DNA from: Phoronis pallida
Lineage: Eukaryota > Phoronida > Phoronidae
Direction: 5' to 3'
Length of the DNA: 10,924 nucleotides
Assembly: GCA_028565715.1 (NCBI GenBank)
Contig: JAOXYC010221571.1
Coordinates: 1-10,924 of the forward strand
The notes under the pieces are model-generated. The model was not told the origin of the DNA, made no database searches, and saw only the letters and a list, made by a program, of their open reading frames with translations. The position numbers and the translations under genes were made by a program. How positions within the stretch are numbered: position 1 is the stretch's first letter; the number at the start of each line of letters is the position of its first letter. This document shows, piece by piece, positions 9,701 to 10,924 of this stretch.

Positions 9701-10626
9701 TTTTAGCAATGTCTAAAGTGTAAAATATGAATACTTTTCTAATTGAAAACTGGCATCTTTTTATTTTAATTATTGCTATGGCCAAAAATAAACATGAGTT
9801 GCAATAAATATATTTACTGAGAGAGGGTCTAACAAATATTGTTATACACCATGAACTTACCTGAACTGTTAATCTGTCAATTTTACTGGATGATTTCACC
9901 ACTTCTAATTTCACATTTGTACGTGTTAATCGCTTCACAGCATTTCCCGATTCAACAACTTTGTCAGTTTTTGGAGTTGAACTTTGAACTGGTTCAGTTG
10001 ACATAGGTCTTAAATTGCTGTCATTAAAACTATCGCCATTCCTCCTGTCTGGACTCAGTTGTATTGAGTCATCATCTCTGATGGGATGGGATGGTGATTT
10101 ACTATCAGGCTGGGAGACCGGCTGTGGAGACGTACTTCTAACATAGGCAAAAGCTTGTCCACCAACACGTGGGGCACCCAAGGAGAAGGCTTTACCTGTA
10201 AAAGATCATAATGAAGCAATCTGAAGCATGTTTAAAGTGAGTGGAAAACCTAAAATTATGAAAGTTCTGTACTTTAAACTGAATGTTCAAGTGAGATACA
10301 ATTGATTTTAATCCAGGGCATCTTGAATGTACAGACCGTCAAAGTTTAATTTTTTTTCAAGAATAATTCTTATCAATGTGTATAATTCAATTCAATAGGG
10401 TCCGGAAGTCACAACTGGTATTTTCATTTTCAACAAAGCAGCTCACACAATGAAATTCTAAATTTTTCTTGCAAATCAGATTTTTTCGCCAATCATGAAA
10501 CATACAGACATAACTTACCGGGCTCACACAACAAGGGTGCTGACTGTGGTTGACTGGCAACAAGTTGTGTTGTTTTAGTATGTTTCTTTGGGGCAGTCTG
10601 TGTGGCTGAAGACTGGACGCTCACAG
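3330..10626 (-). CDS. KIAA0586: TALPID3 / KIAA0586 homologue, C-terminal 13 coding exons (5' end outside the window)
   Basis: TALPID3 is a centriolar and basal-body protein needed for ciliogenesis and hence for vertebrate Hedgehog signalling. Coding exons, in transcript order, are 10626-10519, 10195-9861, 9438-9334, 9056-8869, 8550-8414, 8078-7867, 7534-7363, 7207-6940, 6670-6447, 5895-5614, 5228-4965, 4633-4499 and 3724-3330 (stop at 3332-3330). Intron phases 1,0,0,2,1,0,1,2,1,1,1,1 agree at every junction and give about 940 residues. Landmarks seen in the TALPID3 family, in order: the acidic-helical segment PVDANLVNSLVKEVLHEQII, a PTPEP/TPPP-rich tract, PEPWGNPDSPLSEE, SSSLSNTLHG, ISEGQIL, and a short Ser/Asp/Glu-rich tail. 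The human protein exceeds 1,500 residues; the coiled-coil N-terminal half must lie to the right. Introns at 4634-4964, 5229-5613, 7535-7866, 8079-8413, 8551-8868 and 10196-10518 show nothing recognisable. Confidence 0.9.
3725..4498 (-). other. Longest TALPID3 intron in the window
   Basis: A 774-base intron with donor GTTAGT at 4498 and an AT-rich acceptor at 3725. The part at about 3800-4095 is less AT-rich than the flanks and happens to be open on the plus strand for just over 100 codons. That frame has no recognisable domain and no splice or promoter context. It may be an old repeat. The rest of the intron is AT-rich and featureless. Confidence 0.6.
5614..5895 (-). other. TALPID3 exon with the LSNTLHG and ISEGQIL motifs
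   Basis: This exon encodes about residues 582-676. SKALSSSLSNTLHG is followed by an acidic linker and then DTISEGQILPS, which parallels the vertebrate C-terminal arrangement of an SSTLH motif and a downstream SEGQ motif. A short hydrophobic/Pro segment (VVSILAKMQALPQPPVYY) follows, also found in similar form in the family. Both flanking introns are in phase 1, and the exon length (282) is a multiple of three. Confidence 0.75.
6079..6385. mobile_element. 307-bp fold-back (MITE-like) element in a TALPID3 intron
   Basis: The segment is almost wholly an inverted repeat: TTAAAGATG at the left end (6079) and CATCTTTAA at the right (6385), so TTAA lies at both borders. Paired blocks include 6151-6170 against 6308-6327 (18 of 20 matching), 6185-6202 against 6270-6287 (17 of 18), GACCAAAAAA near the left end against TTTTTTGGTC near the right end, and AGTGACTTTT against AAAAGTCATT around the centre. 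It has no coding capacity. It lies wholly inside the intron 5896-6446 and leaves both splice sites free. Its sequence differs from the element at 2966-3320, although both start TTAA. Confidence 0.8.
6447..7534 (-). other. TALPID3 proline/threonine/serine-rich region (three exons)
   Basis: Exons 7534-7363, 7207-6940 and 6670-6447 encode about residues 361-582, a low-complexity, probably disordered region. It has repeated PTPE, TPEPT, TPPPSP and IPPTPQP motifs and no predicted fold. PEPWGNPDSPLSEE corresponds to a tryptophan-containing PWG motif in vertebrate TALPID3. Near the end, SDTENQSISHGQWL resembles a family SEG-type motif, but with His where Glu is usual. The coding strand is C-rich and purine-poor, so its complement looks GT-rich. 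Confidence 0.75.
7867..8078 (-). other. TALPID3 exon with the conserved acidic-helical segment
   Basis: This exon encodes about residues 290-361 of the visible part. The stretch from LFVDVGQPVDANLVN to HEQIIGMIGS matches in spacing the family segment that begins with a VDA-type motif and continues as an amphipathic helix ending in a hydrophobic MIG/MLG. A Pro/Ser/Arg-rich linker follows. It joins the previous exon through a split Leu codon (T|TA), which fixes the unusual donor GTTAGT at 8413. It is the best single exon for family recognition. Confidence 0.8.
9631..9737. repeat. Inverted repeat in a TALPID3 intron
   Basis: Arms 9631-9651 and 9717-9737 match as reverse complements at 20 of 21 positions and enclose a 65-base loop. 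This lies in the intron 9439-9860. TTAA tetranucleotides occur outside both arms but not at matching distances, so a mobile-element border cannot be claimed. The rest of the intron shows nothing else. Confidence 0.6.
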
Positions 10627-10924
10627 CTGAATCAGGTAAATAAATGGATTCTAATAATGTTGGATGAATTTTTAACACGTGATATAGCTAGCATTTTCTT
10701 AAGAGGGTGTCTTCACTAATTTATAGCAAAAAAATAAGTTTTTACGAATCAAATGTTGGAACATTTATGGAAAGAATCAAAATATAAAGGAACAGTTTTA
10801 ACTGAGTTTTGGAATTAAAATTCTGAAACTCAGTGTTACCAGAGACTGTATATATAGAGACTAGAAACTCTACAATGTTGCCGTGTAAAAAAGCGTGCAC
10901 GCGAGTTTTGCTTATTGCAGACGG
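10627..10924 (-). other. TALPID3 intron continuing past the right edge
   Basis: It ends with the acceptor TTACCTGATTCAG before the exon at 10626. The upstream exon is not in the window, and I find no convincing minus-strand coding segment here. The only structure is a short palindrome at 10801-10834. Confidence 0.6.
10801..10834. repeat. 34-base near-perfect palindrome
   Basis: ACTGAGTTTTGGAATT (10801-10816) and AATTCTGAAACTCAGT (10819-10834) match as reverse complements at 14 of 16 positions with a two-base loop. It lies in TALPID3 intron sequence. It could be the tip of another fold-back repeat or a chance cruciform; no borders can be seen. Confidence 0.5.

Noticed and set aside
9654-9860. 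Extension of the exon 10195-9861 frame into downstream sequence
   Set aside because: A strong donor (CAG|GTAAGT) lies at 9861/9860. The sequence beyond is AT-rich intron, and the next exon (9438-9334) joins in phase.
1-10924. CRISPR arrays, tRNA or rRNA genes, bacterial operon signals
   Set aside because: None was seen by eye. The spliced gene structures show nuclear eukaryotic DNA.

Overview
This is a metazoan nuclear DNA window: AT-rich, intron-dense, with canonical GT/AG splice sites and two multi-exon protein genes arranged tail to tail. The plus-strand gene encodes the mitochondrial ribosomal protein uS10m (MRPS10). The minus-strand gene encodes the C-terminal part of the centriole and cilium protein TALPID3 (KIAA0586). 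TALPID3 is, from general knowledge, missing from flies and nematodes. Both proteins are clearly diverged from the vertebrate forms. Together with compact introns and TTAA-bounded fold-back repeats, this suggests a non-ecdysozoan invertebrate, perhaps a lophotrochozoan such as a bivalve. That placement is inference.

Layout. Positions 1-158 hold the MRPS10 upstream region, with an ETS-like site and an inverted CCAAT box. MRPS10 runs from 159 to 2537 in six coding exons and appears complete (162 residues), with a poly(A) signal at 2685-2690. The intergenic strip between the two stop codons is about 790 bp and contains a 355-bp fold-back element (2966-3320). TALPID3 occupies 3330-10626 on the minus strand as 13 coding exons, whose phases all join into one reading frame of about 940 residues ending in a stop. 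Its N-terminal half, including the coiled-coil core, lies beyond the right edge. Positions 10627-10924 are intron.

The two genes have unrelated jobs (mitochondrial translation; ciliogenesis and Hedgehog signalling). No functional coupling is implied beyond sharing the 3' intergenic strip.

The most unusual structure is a repeat family. The 5' end of MRPS10 (141-280, including the proposed start codon and first splice donor) is repeated in inverted orientation at 2966-3103, where a 31-base block matches at 30 positions. A more diverged copy lies in direct orientation at about 3190-3320. All three copies end in the same signature, CGATGTA, five bases, TTAA. Either a TTAA-type fold-back element supplied the MRPS10 promoter and first exon, or the element captured them. 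A second fold-back element of different sequence, also bounded by TTAA, lies inside a TALPID3 intron (6079-6385).
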